From positions 5,742,001 through 5,806,000 of the forward strand of contig NZ_CP029425.2 of the NCBI RefSeq assembly GCF_002278135.3: 64,000 bases of DNA, written 5' to 3'. Both the position numbers and the translations under genes were made by a program. The notes beneath the pieces are model-generated. The model was not told the origin of the DNA, searched no databases, and saw only the letters and a program-made list of their open reading frames with translations. This stretch comes from Bradyrhizobium ottawaense (lineage in GTDB: Bacteria > Pseudomonadota > Alphaproteobacteria > Rhizobiales > Xanthobacteraceae). This document shows positions 42,184 to 50,916 of the stretch, in pieces (positions within the stretch are counted from its first letter, which is position 1; every line of letters begins with the position of its first letter).

Positions 42184-43260
42184 ATGGACACCGAACGACA
42201 CCCTTCCCCCCGCCAAACACTGGCCATCCTCTCACGCGGCGATGCCGCCGCGTGCCGCGACACGACGGCGCAAAACAGCCGCTTCGTCCGCGTCTTCGAG
42301 GCCCTCGCCGCCCTCGGCATCGACGCGCACCCCGTGATCTACGACGAAAGCTTCGCAGGTGCAGTCCGCGACCAATTGCTCGCGGCCGACGGCGTGCTGG
42401 TCTGGGTCGATCCGATCCACCAGGGCAAGACGCGCGCCGAGCTCGATCCCCTGCTGCGCGACGTCGCGGCGCAGGGACCGTGGGTGAGCGCCCATCCCGA
42501 CGTGATCCTGAAGATGGGCGTCAAGGAGGTGCTTTACCGCACGCGTCACCTCGGCTGGGGCGCCGACACGCATCGCTATGACACCGCCGCGGCGTTCCGC
42601 GCCGAATTTCCCTCGCGCCTTCGGGCGGACGGCCCCCGCGTGCTCAAGCAAAATCGCGGCAATGGCGGCCAGGGCGTCTGGAAGGTCGAAGCGCTTCCGC
42701 ACACGAACGAGACGGTTCGTGTACTCCATGCCCAGCGCGGGAGCCGGCCCGAGGACATCAGGTTCGACGAGCTGGTGGCGCGCTGCGCGCCGTATTTCGG
42801 ATGGGGCGGCTGCATCATCGACCAGGCGTTTCAACCACGCCTGCCCGACGGGATGATCCGCTGCTACATGAGCGGCGCGAGGGTCGCGGGCTTTGGGCAC
42901 CAATTGATCAAGGCCCTGATCCCGCCGCCGCCGGAAGGCCCCGACGCGCCCGAGGCGCAACCGGGGCCGCGCATCATGCACGGGCCTGATGCTCCGCCGT
43001 TCCAGGCGCTGCGAAGGTCGATGGAGGACGAATGGACGCCGCAGATGATGGAAACGCTCGGTATCGATGAATTGTCACTGCCGGTGATCTGGGATGCGGA
43101 TTTCCTGTGCGGGCCGCCGGATGCGGCGGGCGCCGACACCTACGTGCTGTGCGAGATCAACGCGAGCTCCTGCTTTGCGATCCCCGAGGAAGCGCCAGCG
43201 GCGATCGCACGAACGGTGACGCACCGCCTGCTGCGGAGCCGGGAGGCACGGTCCGGCTGA
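42184..43260 (+). CDS. Cj0069-family protein, ATP-grasp-like fold
   Basis: 358 residues. The sequence resembles the Cj0069 family (uncharacterised). It has an N-terminal alpha/beta domain (ILSRGDAAACRDTT; VLVWVDPIHQGKTRAELDPLL), a middle section with Lys and Gly-rich loop VLKQNRGNGGQGVWKVE (near 155-171), and a late acidic/Asn region YVLCEINASSCFAIPEEAP (near 320-338). The Lys-Gly loop and EIN motif together are what ATP-grasp ligases use for ATP and Mg2+. I choose the ATG at 42184 (MDTERHPS); the frame to 42133 is less likely. The substrate is unknown, and it is isolated between PepSY and the cus operon. Confidence 0.72.
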   Translation: MDTERHPSPRQTLAILSRGDAAACRDTTAQNSRFVRVFEALAALGIDAHPVIYDESFAGAVRDQLLAADGVLVWVDPIHQGKTRAELDPLLRDVAAQGPWVSAHPDVILKMGVKEVLYRTRHLGWGADTHRYDTAAAFRAEFPSRLRADGPRVLKQNRGNGGQGVWKVEALPHTNETVRVLHAQRGSRPEDIRFDELVARCAPYFGWGGCIIDQAFQPRLPDGMIRCYMSGARVAGFGHQLIKALIPPPPEGPDAPEAQPGPRIMHGPDAPPFQALRRSMEDEWTPQMMETLGIDELSLPVIWDADFLCGPPDAAGADTYVLCEINASSCFAIPEEAPAAIARTVTHRLLRSREARSG

Positions 43261-43283
43261 GAGCCGGATGACGTCTCGCGATC

Positions 43284-46200
43284 CTATTCGGCGGCTTGCG
43301 GAGCGCGCATGCCGTTCTCCGTTTCAACGGCAGGCTGGTCGGCGAGCGCCGGTTGCTCGCCATCAGGCAGCCCCCGCCCCTTCACCAGCCCGAAGATCGC
43401 CGGGATCACGATCAGCGTCAGCAATGTCGACGAGATCATCCCGCCGATCATCGGCAGCGCGATGCGCTGCATGATTTCGGATCCCGCGCCGGTGCTCCAC
43501 ATGATCGGCAGCAGGCCCGCCATGATGGCGACCACCGTCATCATCTTGGGCCGGACGCGCTCGACCGCGCCCACCATGATGGCGTCATGGAGATCGCGCC
43601 GGGTGAAGACCCCGCCCTCGGCGTCGCGCCTCGCCTTCATCTCGGCCAGCGCGTGATCGAGGTAGATCAGCATCACGACCCCGGTCTCGGCAGCAACGCC
43701 GGCGAGCGCGATGAAGCCGACGGCGACCGCGACGGACAGGTTGAAGCCAAACCACCACATCATCCAGATGCCGCCGACCAGCGCGAAAGGCAGCGACAGC
43801 ATCACGATCAGCGTCTCGGTCAACGCCCTGAAGTTCAGGTAGAGCAGCAGGAAGATGATCGTGAGCGTGACGGGCACGACGATCTTGAGGCGCGCCGCCG
43901 CGCGCTGGAGATATTCGTACTGGCCGCTCCAGACGACATAGGTGCCGGCGGGAAACTGGATGCTCTCCGTCACCGCGCGTTGCGCATCCGCGACGTAGCT
44001 GCCGATGTCGCGATCGCGGATGTCGACATAGATGTAGGTCGCCAGCTGGCCGTTCTCGGTCCGGATCGAGGTCGGCCCCCGCGCCGGCTCGACCTTGGCG
44101 ACCTCGCCGAGCGGCACGGCACCGCCCGCCGGCATCGGCACCAGGATATCGCTCGCGATCGCCTTGGGATTGTCGCGCAGGTCACGCGGATAGCGCATGT
44201 TCACCGTGAAGCGCTGGCGGCCTTCCACGGTCGTCGTGACCGTCTGGCCGCCGAGCGCGGCCGCGATGGTGTCCTGAACGTCCTGGATCAAAATGCCGTA
44301 GCGCGCGAGCGCCTCGCGGTCCGGGACGATCTCGAGATAGTAGCCGCCGATACCGCGCTCGGCGTAGGCCGACGACGTGCCCGGGACAGTCTTGATCACC
44401 CGCTCGACCTGCCGCGCCAGCCGGTCGATCTCGACGAGGTCGGTGCCCATGACCTTGACGCCGACAGGCGTGCGGATGCCCGTCGACAACATGTCGATGC
44501 GGGCCTTGATCGGCATGGTCCAGGCGTTCGAGACGCCGGGGAACTGCAGCGCCTTGTCCATCTCCGCGATCAGGCTGTCGATGGTGACACCGGGACGCCA
44601 CTGCTCTTTCGGCTTCAGATTGACCACCGTCTCGAACATTTCGGTCGGTGCCGGATCGGTCGCGGTCGCCGCCCGTCCCGCCTTGCCGTAGACGGAGGCG
44701 ACCTCGGGGAACGACTTGATGATGCGATCCTGCGTCTGCATCAGCTCGGCCGCCTTGGTCACGGAGATGCCGGGCAGCGTCGTCGGCATGTAGAGCAACG
44801 TGCCCTCGTTCAGCGCCGGCATGAACTCGGTGCCGAGCTGCCGCGCCGGCCATGTCGTGACGGCGAGGATTGCGAGGCAGGCCAGGATCACTGGCGTCCT
44901 GGCGCGAAGCACGCCCTTGATCACGGGCCGGTAGATCCAGATCAGGAAACGATTGATGACATTTTTGCTCTCCGGGACGATCCGGCCGCGGACGAAGATC
45001 ACCATCAGCGCCGGCACCAGCGTGACGGACAAGAGGGCAGCGGCGGCCATCGAGAAGGTCTTGGTGAACGCCAGCGGGCTGAACAGCCGCCCCTCCTGCG
45101 ATTCCAGCGTGAAGATCGGCATGAACGACACGGTGATGATCAGCAGGCTGAAGAACAGCGCGGGGCCGACCTCCGCGGCGGCATCGATCAGGATCTGCAC
45201 GCGGGACTGATCGGGCCTTGCCCGCTCGAGATGCTTGTGGGCGTTCTCGATCATGACGATCGCGGCATCGACCATGGCGCCGATCGCAATCGCGATGCCG
45301 CCAAGACTCATGATGTTGGAGCCGAGACCGAGCAGTTTCATGGCGCCGAATGCCATCAGCACGCCGACCGGCAGCATCAGGATCGCGACCAGCGCGCTGC
45401 GGACGTGCAGCAGGAACACCATGCAGACCAGCGCGACGACGATGCTCTCCTCGAACAGCGTGTGCTTGAGCGTGTCGATGGCCGCGTAGATCAGGTTCGA
45501 GCGATCGTAGACCGGGACGATTTCGACCGATTTCGGCAGGCTGCTCGCGATCTCCTTGAAGCGCTTCTTGACGTTCTCGATGACGTCGAGCGCGTTGACG
45601 CCGAAGCGCTGCAGCACGATGCCGCTGGCGACTTCGCCCTCGCCGTTCAGCTCGGTGATGCCCCTGCGCTCGTCCGGTCCGAGCTCGACATTGGCGACGT
45701 CGCGGAGCAGCACCGGCGTTCCGCCGGAGGTCTTCAGCACGATGTTGCCGAGATCGTTGATGCTCTTGATATAGCCCTTGCCGCGGATGACGTATTCGAA
45801 CTCGGCGAGCTCGACGGTGCGCCCGCCGACATCGGCGTTGCTGGCGCGGATCGCCTCACGAATTTTTTGCATGCTGATGCCGCGATCGCGCATCCGCTGC
45901 GGGTCGAGCACCACGTTGTACTGCTTGACGAAGCCGCCGATGCTGGCGACCTCGGCGACGCCTTCGGCCTTGGCCAGCGCGAACTTCAGATTCCAGTCCT
46001 GGATCGTGCGGGTGTCCGCCAAGTTCAATTCCTTCGACAGGACCGCATACTGGTAGACCCAGCCGACGCCGGTGGCGTCGGGACCGATGGTCGGGGTGAC
46101 GCCGGCAGGAAGCCGCGAAGCCGCGCCGTTCAAAAATTCCAGGACGCGCGAGCGCGCCCAATAGATGTCGGTGCCGTCCTCGAAGATCACGTAGACGAAC

Positions 46201-46472
46201 GAGGCGCCGAAGAAGGAGAAGCCGCGCACGACTTTCGATTTCGGCACGGTCAGCATCGCCGTCGTCAAGGGATAGGTGACCTGGTCCTCGATCACCTGCG
46301 GCGCCTGGCCGGGATATTCGGTGTAGACGATGACCTGGGTGTCGGAGAGATCAGGGATCGCATCCAGCGGCAGATGGATCAGCGCATAGAGACCGGCGGC
46401 GGCCGCAAAACCGGTGCCGAACAGCACCAGCAGCAAATTGCGCGCCGACCAGGCGATGATGCGGGCGATCAT
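43284..46472 (-). CDS. cusA: CusA-type copper/silver RND efflux pump
   Basis: Trimeric inner-membrane proton antiporter of the HME-RND family, 1062 residues with the normal two sets of six helices. The CusA-specific helix-4 region reads IAIAIGAMVDAAIVMIENAH, with the proton-relay Asp in MVDA (near 405). The N-terminus (IARIIAWSARNLLLVLFGTG) and periplasmic segments (LPAGVTPTIGPDATGVGWVYQ region) match the family. Methionine-rich periplasmic and membrane positions are consistent with Cu(I)/Ag(I). The start ATG overlaps the stop of cusB by 4 bases (46469-46472). No outer-membrane cusC is adjacent, so a shared TolC-type channel is needed. Confidence 0.95.
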   Translation of the reverse strand: MIARIIAWSARNLLLVLFGTGFAAAAGLYALIHLPLDAIPDLSDTQVIVYTEYPGQAPQVIEDQVTYPLTTAMLTVPKSKVVRGFSFFGASFVYVIFEDGTDIYWARSRVLEFLNGAASRLPAGVTPTIGPDATGVGWVYQYAVLSKELNLADTRTIQDWNLKFALAKAEGVAEVASIGGFVKQYNVVLDPQRMRDRGISMQKIREAIRASNADVGGRTVELAEFEYVIRGKGYIKSINDLGNIVLKTSGGTPVLLRDVANVELGPDERRGITELNGEGEVASGIVLQRFGVNALDVIENVKKRFKEIASSLPKSVEIVPVYDRSNLIYAAIDTLKHTLFEESIVVALVCMVFLLHVRSALVAILMLPVGVLMAFGAMKLLGLGSNIMSLGGIAIAIGAMVDAAIVMIENAHKHLERARPDQSRVQILIDAAAEVGPALFFSLLIITVSFMPIFTLESQEGRLFSPLAFTKTFSMAAAALLSVTLVPALMVIFVRGRIVPESKNVINRFLIWIYRPVIKGVLRARTPVILACLAILAVTTWPARQLGTEFMPALNEGTLLYMPTTLPGISVTKAAELMQTQDRIIKSFPEVASVYGKAGRAATATDPAPTEMFETVVNLKPKEQWRPGVTIDSLIAEMDKALQFPGVSNAWTMPIKARIDMLSTGIRTPVGVKVMGTDLVEIDRLARQVERVIKTVPGTSSAYAERGIGGYYLEIVPDREALARYGILIQDVQDTIAAALGGQTVTTTVEGRQRFTVNMRYPRDLRDNPKAIASDILVPMPAGGAVPLGEVAKVEPARGPTSIRTENGQLATYIYVDIRDRDIGSYVADAQRAVTESIQFPAGTYVVWSGQYEYLQRAAARLKIVVPVTLTIIFLLLYLNFRALTETLIVMLSLPFALVGGIWMMWWFGFNLSVAVAVGFIALAGVAAETGVVMLIYLDHALAEMKARRDAEGGVFTRRDLHDAIMVGAVERVRPKMMTVVAIMAGLLPIMWSTGAGSEIMQRIALPMIGGMISSTLLTLIVIPAIFGLVKGRGLPDGEQPALADQPAVETENGMRAPQAAE

Positions 46473-47887
46473 TTGCGCTCTCCCGCCGCATGGCCCGCAT
46501 CGGACGCCTGAGGCGCTCCTTCCGCAAAACCCTTGAGCGCGGCCTTCAGATTGCTTTCCGCATCGATCAGGAAGGTGGCGGATGTGACCACTGCCTCGCC
46601 GTCGGCAAGCCCGTCCCGCACCTCGATGTAGCCGCCGCCACGCCGGCCGAGCTTCACCTCGCGCGGCTCGAAGCGCCCTTTCCCCTTGTCGACGAGGACG
46701 GCCTGCCGCGCGCCGGTGTCGAGCACCGCGCTATCCGGTATCGCCAGCACGGGCGCGGCGTCGGCCGTGTCGATCTCGGCATCGACATACATGTCCGGCA
46801 GCAGCGCCGCATCGGGATTGGCAAGCTCGATCCGGACGCGAACGGTCCTTGTCTCCCGGTTCACCTGCGGATAGACCACGGCGATGTGGCCGCTGAAGAT
46901 GCGGCCGGGAAAGCTCCGCGCGCGCACCGCCACGGACTGCCCCACCGCGATATGACCGAGATCGCGTTCGGCGATATCGACGAGGGCCCAGACGACCGAG
47001 GTGTCCGCAATCCGGAACAGCACGTCGCCGGGATTGGCGCGCATGCCTTCGATCGCGTTGCGCTCGAGCACGATGCCGTCGCGCGGCGCCGACCAATGGA
47101 TGGTGACGGGCGCGAGGCGCGTCTTCTCCATCTCGGCGATGACCTGCTCGGGCACGTCGAGATTGACCAGCCGTTGCCGCGAGCCGCGGCCATACATCTC
47201 GACGCCGCCCACCGTCTTGGAGGTGATCGTCGCAAGATATTCCGCGGCCGCGGACGCAACCGCCGAACTGTAGATCTCCATCAGCGGCTGGCCCGCCTTC
47301 ACGCGCGTGCCGGTGGTGACGTCGGCGACCTTCTGCACGAAGCTTTCGGCGCGCATCGCGATGACAGAGACGCGGCGCTCGTCGAGCTGGATCGTGCCGG
47401 GTGCCTTGACCGTGACGCGGATCGTCCGTCGCTCGACCGGCTCGGATTTCACGCCGGTGCGCTGGATCTTGCCCGGCGAGAGCTTGACCGTGCCGTCGTC
47501 GGCCTCGTCGCCTTCGTAGACGGGGACGTAGTTCATCCCCATCGGGTCCTTCTTCGGCACCGGCGAGGTGTCGGGCAGGCCCATGGGGTTGCGGTAGTAC
47601 AGGATTTTTCGCGAGGAAGTCGCCTGCGGTGGCTTTGGTGCCGTCGCAGGCGCCTGACCGTCTTCATAGACCGGCAGATAATCCCGGCCACGGTCGTCCT
47701 GCTTCGGACTAGCGGACCAGAGTGGCGCGCCGCTGGGGTCACGATAGTAGAGCGGAGTTCGGTCCGCTTGAGCTGCAGCCGGGGTCGCCTCGGCATGAGC
47801 GGACCAGCGTCCGTGCGAGGACCAGTATGCGCCCACGGCCAGGCCACCGGCCAGCGCGAGAAGTGTCAGGAGACGCAGCGTCTTCAT
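46469..47887 (-). CDS. cusB: CusB-type periplasmic adaptor with two N-terminal metal-binding repeats
   Basis: 472-residue membrane-fusion protein that joins CusA to the outer-membrane channel and hands over metal. A signal anchor (LLTLLALAGGLAVGAYW, 5-21) is followed by two heavy-metal-binding repeats: LYYRDPSGAPLWSASPKQDD near 46, and LYYRNPMGLPDTSPVPKKDP near 94, ending MGMNYVPVYEG. Only the second keeps the Met residues; the first has lost them. The barrel-sandwich and beta-barrel parts follow (VKAPGTIQLDERRV; MEIYSSAVASAAAEYLATI; IHWSAPRDGIVLERNAIEGM). I start at the ATG at 47885-47887; a GTG at 47911 is also open. Confidence 0.93.
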   Translation of the reverse strand: MKTLRLLTLLALAGGLAVGAYWSSHGRWSAHAEATPAAAQADRTPLYYRDPSGAPLWSASPKQDDRGRDYLPVYEDGQAPATAPKPPQATSSRKILYYRNPMGLPDTSPVPKKDPMGMNYVPVYEGDEADDGTVKLSPGKIQRTGVKSEPVERRTIRVTVKAPGTIQLDERRVSVIAMRAESFVQKVADVTTGTRVKAGQPLMEIYSSAVASAAAEYLATITSKTVGGVEMYGRGSRQRLVNLDVPEQVIAEMEKTRLAPVTIHWSAPRDGIVLERNAIEGMRANPGDVLFRIADTSVVWALVDIAERDLGHIAVGQSVAVRARSFPGRIFSGHIAVVYPQVNRETRTVRVRIELANPDAALLPDMYVDAEIDTADAAPVLAIPDSAVLDTGARQAVLVDKGKGRFEPREVKLGRRGGGYIEVRDGLADGEAVVTSATFLIDAESNLKAALKGFAEGAPQASDAGHAAGERK

Positions 47888-47966
47888 GGTGTGTCTTCGC
47901 GCGCTTGGCACGCGTCCATGTGAGGGGAAGGAGAAAATTCGGACGCCGCAAGCAGCGTCCGCACGC

Positions 47967-48359
47967 TCACTTGGTCGCCGTGACGATCACCTTGCCGGTG
48001 ACGGTCTCGGACTCGCCCTGCACTTTCGCCGACAGCGTCACCTGATAGCGGCCGGCCATCGGCAGGTCCGTCCGGAAGGCGTAGACGCCCGGCTCCTGCG
48101 ACGGAAGCGGCGCGACCGCCGATTCCATCTCGGCCATCCCGTCCGGGGCCATGTCGACGCGGGTCTTGAAGATGACGGCGTCCGCCACCGGCTTGCCGGT
48201 TTGCTTGTTGGTCAGGCGAATCGAGAGCGTGACGTCGTCGCCCTTCTTCATTTGCGCAGTGACGGGCTCGAAGGCGTAGTCACTGGGGCCCGCCATCGCG
48301 GCGGAGGCGGCAAGCGAAAGGGTGGCGGCGAGCGCCGCGGTGCTGAATTTGGAAAGCAT
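47967..48359 (-). CDS. Secreted FixH/YtkA-like domain protein in the cus operon
   Basis: 130 residues with a clear signal peptide (MLSKFSTAALAATLSLAASA, cleavage near AMA-G). A single Ig-like beta domain follows (KKGDDVTLSIRLTNKQTGKP and PGVYAFRTDLPMAGRYQVTL) of the YtkA/FixH kind found beside copper-handling systems. Met residues (AQMKK, DMAPDGMAEME) could help bind copper. The ATG at 48357-48359 follows AGGAC. It lies 79 bp before cusB and 101 bp after the frameshifted leader gene, so it is likely in the same transcript. It may be a periplasmic copper carrier. Confidence 0.8.
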   Translation of the reverse strand: MLSKFSTAALAATLSLAASAAMAGPSDYAFEPVTAQMKKGDDVTLSIRLTNKQTGKPVADAVIFKTRVDMAPDGMAEMESAVAPLPSQEPGVYAFRTDLPMAGRYQVTLSAKVQGESETVTGKVIVTATK

Positions 48360-48460
48360 TGTCCTGTCCTCATGATCTGATTTTTCGCCGTGGCGCATGA
48401 AGCGCGCACGTCAGTTGTCGTCGCGCGCAAACGTGCTGCGCGCGTTCGGCTGTTGCGAGA

Positions 48461-48824
48461 TCAGATTCGAGGAGGTCGGAAGGGAGGACTGCTGCCGCGG
48501 ACGGAGACGACCTGATCCTCGGGGATGGCGATCGTGCTCACCGCTACGGCGAAATGCCCGAAGACGACGGGCCTGATGGCATCGAGCGCGATGGTGCCGC
48601 CGACGCAGCAGAAACCCATCCCGCATTTGTAGCCGATAGTCTGGGAGGGCGTCCCCTTCATGTCGGGGGCAATCGTCCATCGCCATCCCGGCGTCGCTGC
48701 CCATCTGCATGGTCGCCGGCATATCGTCCGACGACATGGCAAGCCCGGATGCGGACGCGCCAACGGGCAGCATCGCCAGGGATATGGCGATTGCGAATGC
48801 CAGGATGGTACGGACGAGGCGCAT
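48461..48824 (-). pseudogene. Frameshifted leader gene of the cus operon
   Basis: The frame from ATG 48822-48824 encodes a signal peptide (RTILAFAIAISLAMLPVGAS) and a Met/Asp-rich segment (MSSDDMPATMQMGSDAGM) up to MAMDDCP. It then turns into Arg-rich nonsense. The other frame takes over at once with DMKGTPSQTIGYKCGMGFCC and continues with gene-like sequence to a stop at 48461 (SSPPFRPPRI). Removing one base from the C5 run (G5 on the plus strand, 48665-48669) restores one protein of about 120 residues. It is either a disrupted gene, a slippery phase-variable gene or a sequencing error. The intact product would be a secreted Met/Cys-rich protein, probably copper-linked. Confidence 0.72.
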
Positions 48825-48836
48825 CTTTATCGAGTT

Positions 48837-48849
48837 ACCTTATCAAGGT
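48837..48849. promoter_or_regulatory. ACCTT-ATC-AAGGT inverted repeat at the cus promoter
   Basis: A perfect 5-3-5 inverted repeat, 12 bp upstream of the first ATG of the cus operon. ACCTT/AAGGT half-sites resemble those of MerR-family copper regulators (CueR), but the spacer here is shorter than the usual CueR box, so the assignment is weak. Confidence 0.3.
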
Positions 48850-48955
48850 CGCAGCGTAACTCTCGTAGCATATCCCAGTGCCGGTGGCGCTTGTTGATCC
48901 GGATCAAGCATTCGTGACCAGGGCCGGCCGGTACCGACCCTGCCGCCGGCCCGGG

Positions 48956-49930
48956 TCAGATCTTCGGGATCTTCGCGCGCTCGACCACGCCGGTCCATTT
49001 GGCGATCTCGGTCTCGATCAGCTTCTTCATCTCCTCCGGCGAGCTGCCGCGGACCTCGCCGCCGACGGCGGTCTCCAGACGCTGCCTGAGCTCGGGATCC
49101 CCGAGTGCGTCCAGCGTCGCGGCATTGAGCGCGGCGATGATGGCGGACGGCGTTCCCTTGGGCGCCAGCAGGCCAGCCCAGGTGCGCACGTCGTAGCCCT
49201 TGATGCCGGCTTCCTGCACGGTCGGGACATCGGGCAGCAACGCAGTGCGCGTCGGCGAGGTCACCGCCAGGCCACGGATCGCGCCGCTCTGGATCTGCGG
49301 GGCCAGCAGCACGGGCGTGCCGACGATGACGGGAACGTCACCACCGAGCAGCGCGGTGGTGGACTGCGAATCGCCGCGATACGGCACGTGCACGATCTCG
49401 ATGCCGGCTGTGGCGTTGAGCAATTCTCCCGCAAGATGATGCGTGCTGCCGAAGCCGACCGATCCGAAGCTGAGTGAACCCGGCTTGGCCTTGGCCATGG
49501 CGATGAGCTCACCCAGCGATTTTGCGGGATAGTCGCTGCGCACGGCGATGACGAGCGCGTAGTAGACCAGCGTCGAAATCATCTCGAAGCTTTCGGCCGG
49601 CTGATAGGCGAGACTCTTGTAGGTCGCCGCGGAAATCGCGTGCGCACCGGTGACGAGGCCGAGCGTATAACCGTCGGGCGCCGCCTTGGCGACCGCATCC
49701 GCCGCGATGTTGCCGCCGGCGCCCGGCTTGGCCTCGACGATGATCGGCTGCCCGAGCTTCTTCGACAGCCCGTCGGCGATGATTCGCGACAACGTGTCGG
49801 CGGCGCCGCCGGCGGCAAAGCCATGCAGCAGGCGGATCGGACGCGACGGATAATTGTCCGCCCATGCAGGGGTCACCAGACAACCACCGAACAGAAAAAT
49901 GGCCGCAGCAAGCCGCTTCATCCCTCGCAT
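48956..49930 (-). CDS. Bug-family (tripartite tricarboxylate) solute-binding protein
   Basis: 324-residue periplasmic receptor with a signal peptide (RLAAAIFLFGGCLVTPAWA, cleavage near AWA-D). The Bug signatures are DNYPSRPIRLLHGFAAGGAAD, LGQPIIVEAKPGAGGNIAAD (near 60-80) and VPYRGDSQSTTALLGGDV (near 180). Such receptors bind carboxylates, often aromatic or amino-acid derivatives. The matching TctA/TctB membrane genes are not in the window, which is common for Bug orphans in rhizobia. The ATG (49928-49930) follows GGGAG. It lies 67 bp after the VOC dioxygenase gene, so it probably brings in or senses the substrate of that pathway. Confidence 0.9.
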   Translation of the reverse strand: MRGMKRLAAAIFLFGGCLVTPAWADNYPSRPIRLLHGFAAGGAADTLSRIIADGLSKKLGQPIIVEAKPGAGGNIAADAVAKAAPDGYTLGLVTGAHAISAATYKSLAYQPAESFEMISTLVYYALVIAVRSDYPAKSLGELIAMAKAKPGSLSFGSVGFGSTHHLAGELLNATAGIEIVHVPYRGDSQSTTALLGGDVPVIVGTPVLLAPQIQSGAIRGLAVTSPTRTALLPDVPTVQEAGIKGYDVRTWAGLLAPKGTPSAIIAALNAATLDALGDPELRQRLETAVGGEVRGSSPEEMKKLIETEIAKWTGVVERAKIPKI

Positions 49931-49997
49931 GGATGCTCTCCCTCAATTGTTATGTCGTTGGCCACAGCGCGTGCGGCGTCTTCAAGTCATGATCGCG

Positions 49998-50912
49998 CTA
50001 ACGCGCGAACTCCGTGCATTCAGGCGACGGCGGCATACCCCAGACGTCACGCGGCAGCCCGACCCATATCTTCGGCCGCTGCGGGCGATCGCGATGCCAG
50101 GGACGCGGCTCGAAATAGCCGAGCTCCTCGTCCACCATCCGGTCGAGGTCATGAAACAACTCGACCAGATGCCCATCGGGATTGCGGTGATAGATCGCCG
50201 TGTTGTGCCCGGGGCCGTGACGCACCGGTCCCCAAAGCACCGGGAGCTTGTGACGCGCGAGATGGTCGCAGGCCCGATGCATGTGGTCGGGGCCCCGCAG
50301 TTCGAACGCAAAATGATGCAGACCGCGGCCAGGCGCGAGCGCAAAATTCAACGTGTGATGCTCGAAGCCGCTGCGCATGAAGACGAAGCGGTCCTCAATC
50401 CAGTCGGATACCCGCAGGCCCATCACCTTCGCGTAAAACTCCGAAGCGGCCTTGGGATCGGGCGTGCGAAGGGCGACATGGCCGAGCTTGGCGACAGCGA
50501 GGCCACCGATCCGCTCCTGCGCGGGCGTGGGCGTCCAGCTCTGGATCAGCTCGAAGCGCGTGCCCTCTGGATCCGTGAACGACAGCAGCCGGGACACACC
50601 CGGCAGGGGATCGCTCCGAAGCTCGGGCCGTAAGTCCGCCTGCTTCAGCGCGGCGCCCAGCGCCTCGATCTGGACCTCCGGGGAGATCTCAAAGGCGATG
50701 CTGCTCAGTGCGGCATCGCCGGGCTCGATCACGAGCGAGAGCTGCTCGGAATCGCTGGCGAGGAAAATGCGATTTCCATCGCGGGCAACGAGGCCAAGTC
50801 CGATCACGCCGCGATAATAGTCGAGCAGCCGCTCCGGATCGGGCGAGGTGAAGGTCGCGTGTCGCAGCCGGGTGAAGCGTGCAATGGGTGCTTGTGTCAT
50901 CGTGCGGTCCAT
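49998..50912 (-). CDS. VOC-family extradiol (catechol 2,3-) dioxygenase-like protein
   Basis: 304 residues with two vicinal-oxygen-chelate domains. The N-domain begins RHATFTSPDPERLLDYY. The C-domain carries the iron ligands of type I extradiol enzymes: His in LGHVALRTPDPKAASEFY (near 150), His in GLHHFAFELRG (near 212) and Glu in DGHLVELFHDLD (near 264). Ring cleavage of a catechol-like compound is the likely reaction. Starts at 50912 and 50900 are both possible. It follows the quinone oxidoreductase gene by 4 bases and faces the GntR gene beyond it. The exact substrate is not readable. Confidence 0.85.
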   Translation of the reverse strand: MDRTMTQAPIARFTRLRHATFTSPDPERLLDYYRGVIGLGLVARDGNRIFLASDSEQLSLVIEPGDAALSSIAFEISPEVQIEALGAALKQADLRPELRSDPLPGVSRLLSFTDPEGTRFELIQSWTPTPAQERIGGLAVAKLGHVALRTPDPKAASEFYAKVMGLRVSDWIEDRFVFMRSGFEHHTLNFALAPGRGLHHFAFELRGPDHMHRACDHLARHKLPVLWGPVRHGPGHNTAIYHRNPDGHLVELFHDLDRMVDEELGYFEPRPWHRDRPQRPKIWVGLPRDVWGMPPSPECTEFAR

Positions 50913-50916
50913 CCCC

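Noticed and set aside
43296..46511. Open frame of 1071 codons on the plus strand
   Set aside because: It is the exact antisense of cusA and made mostly of D, R, H and Q. No start signal or domain is seen.
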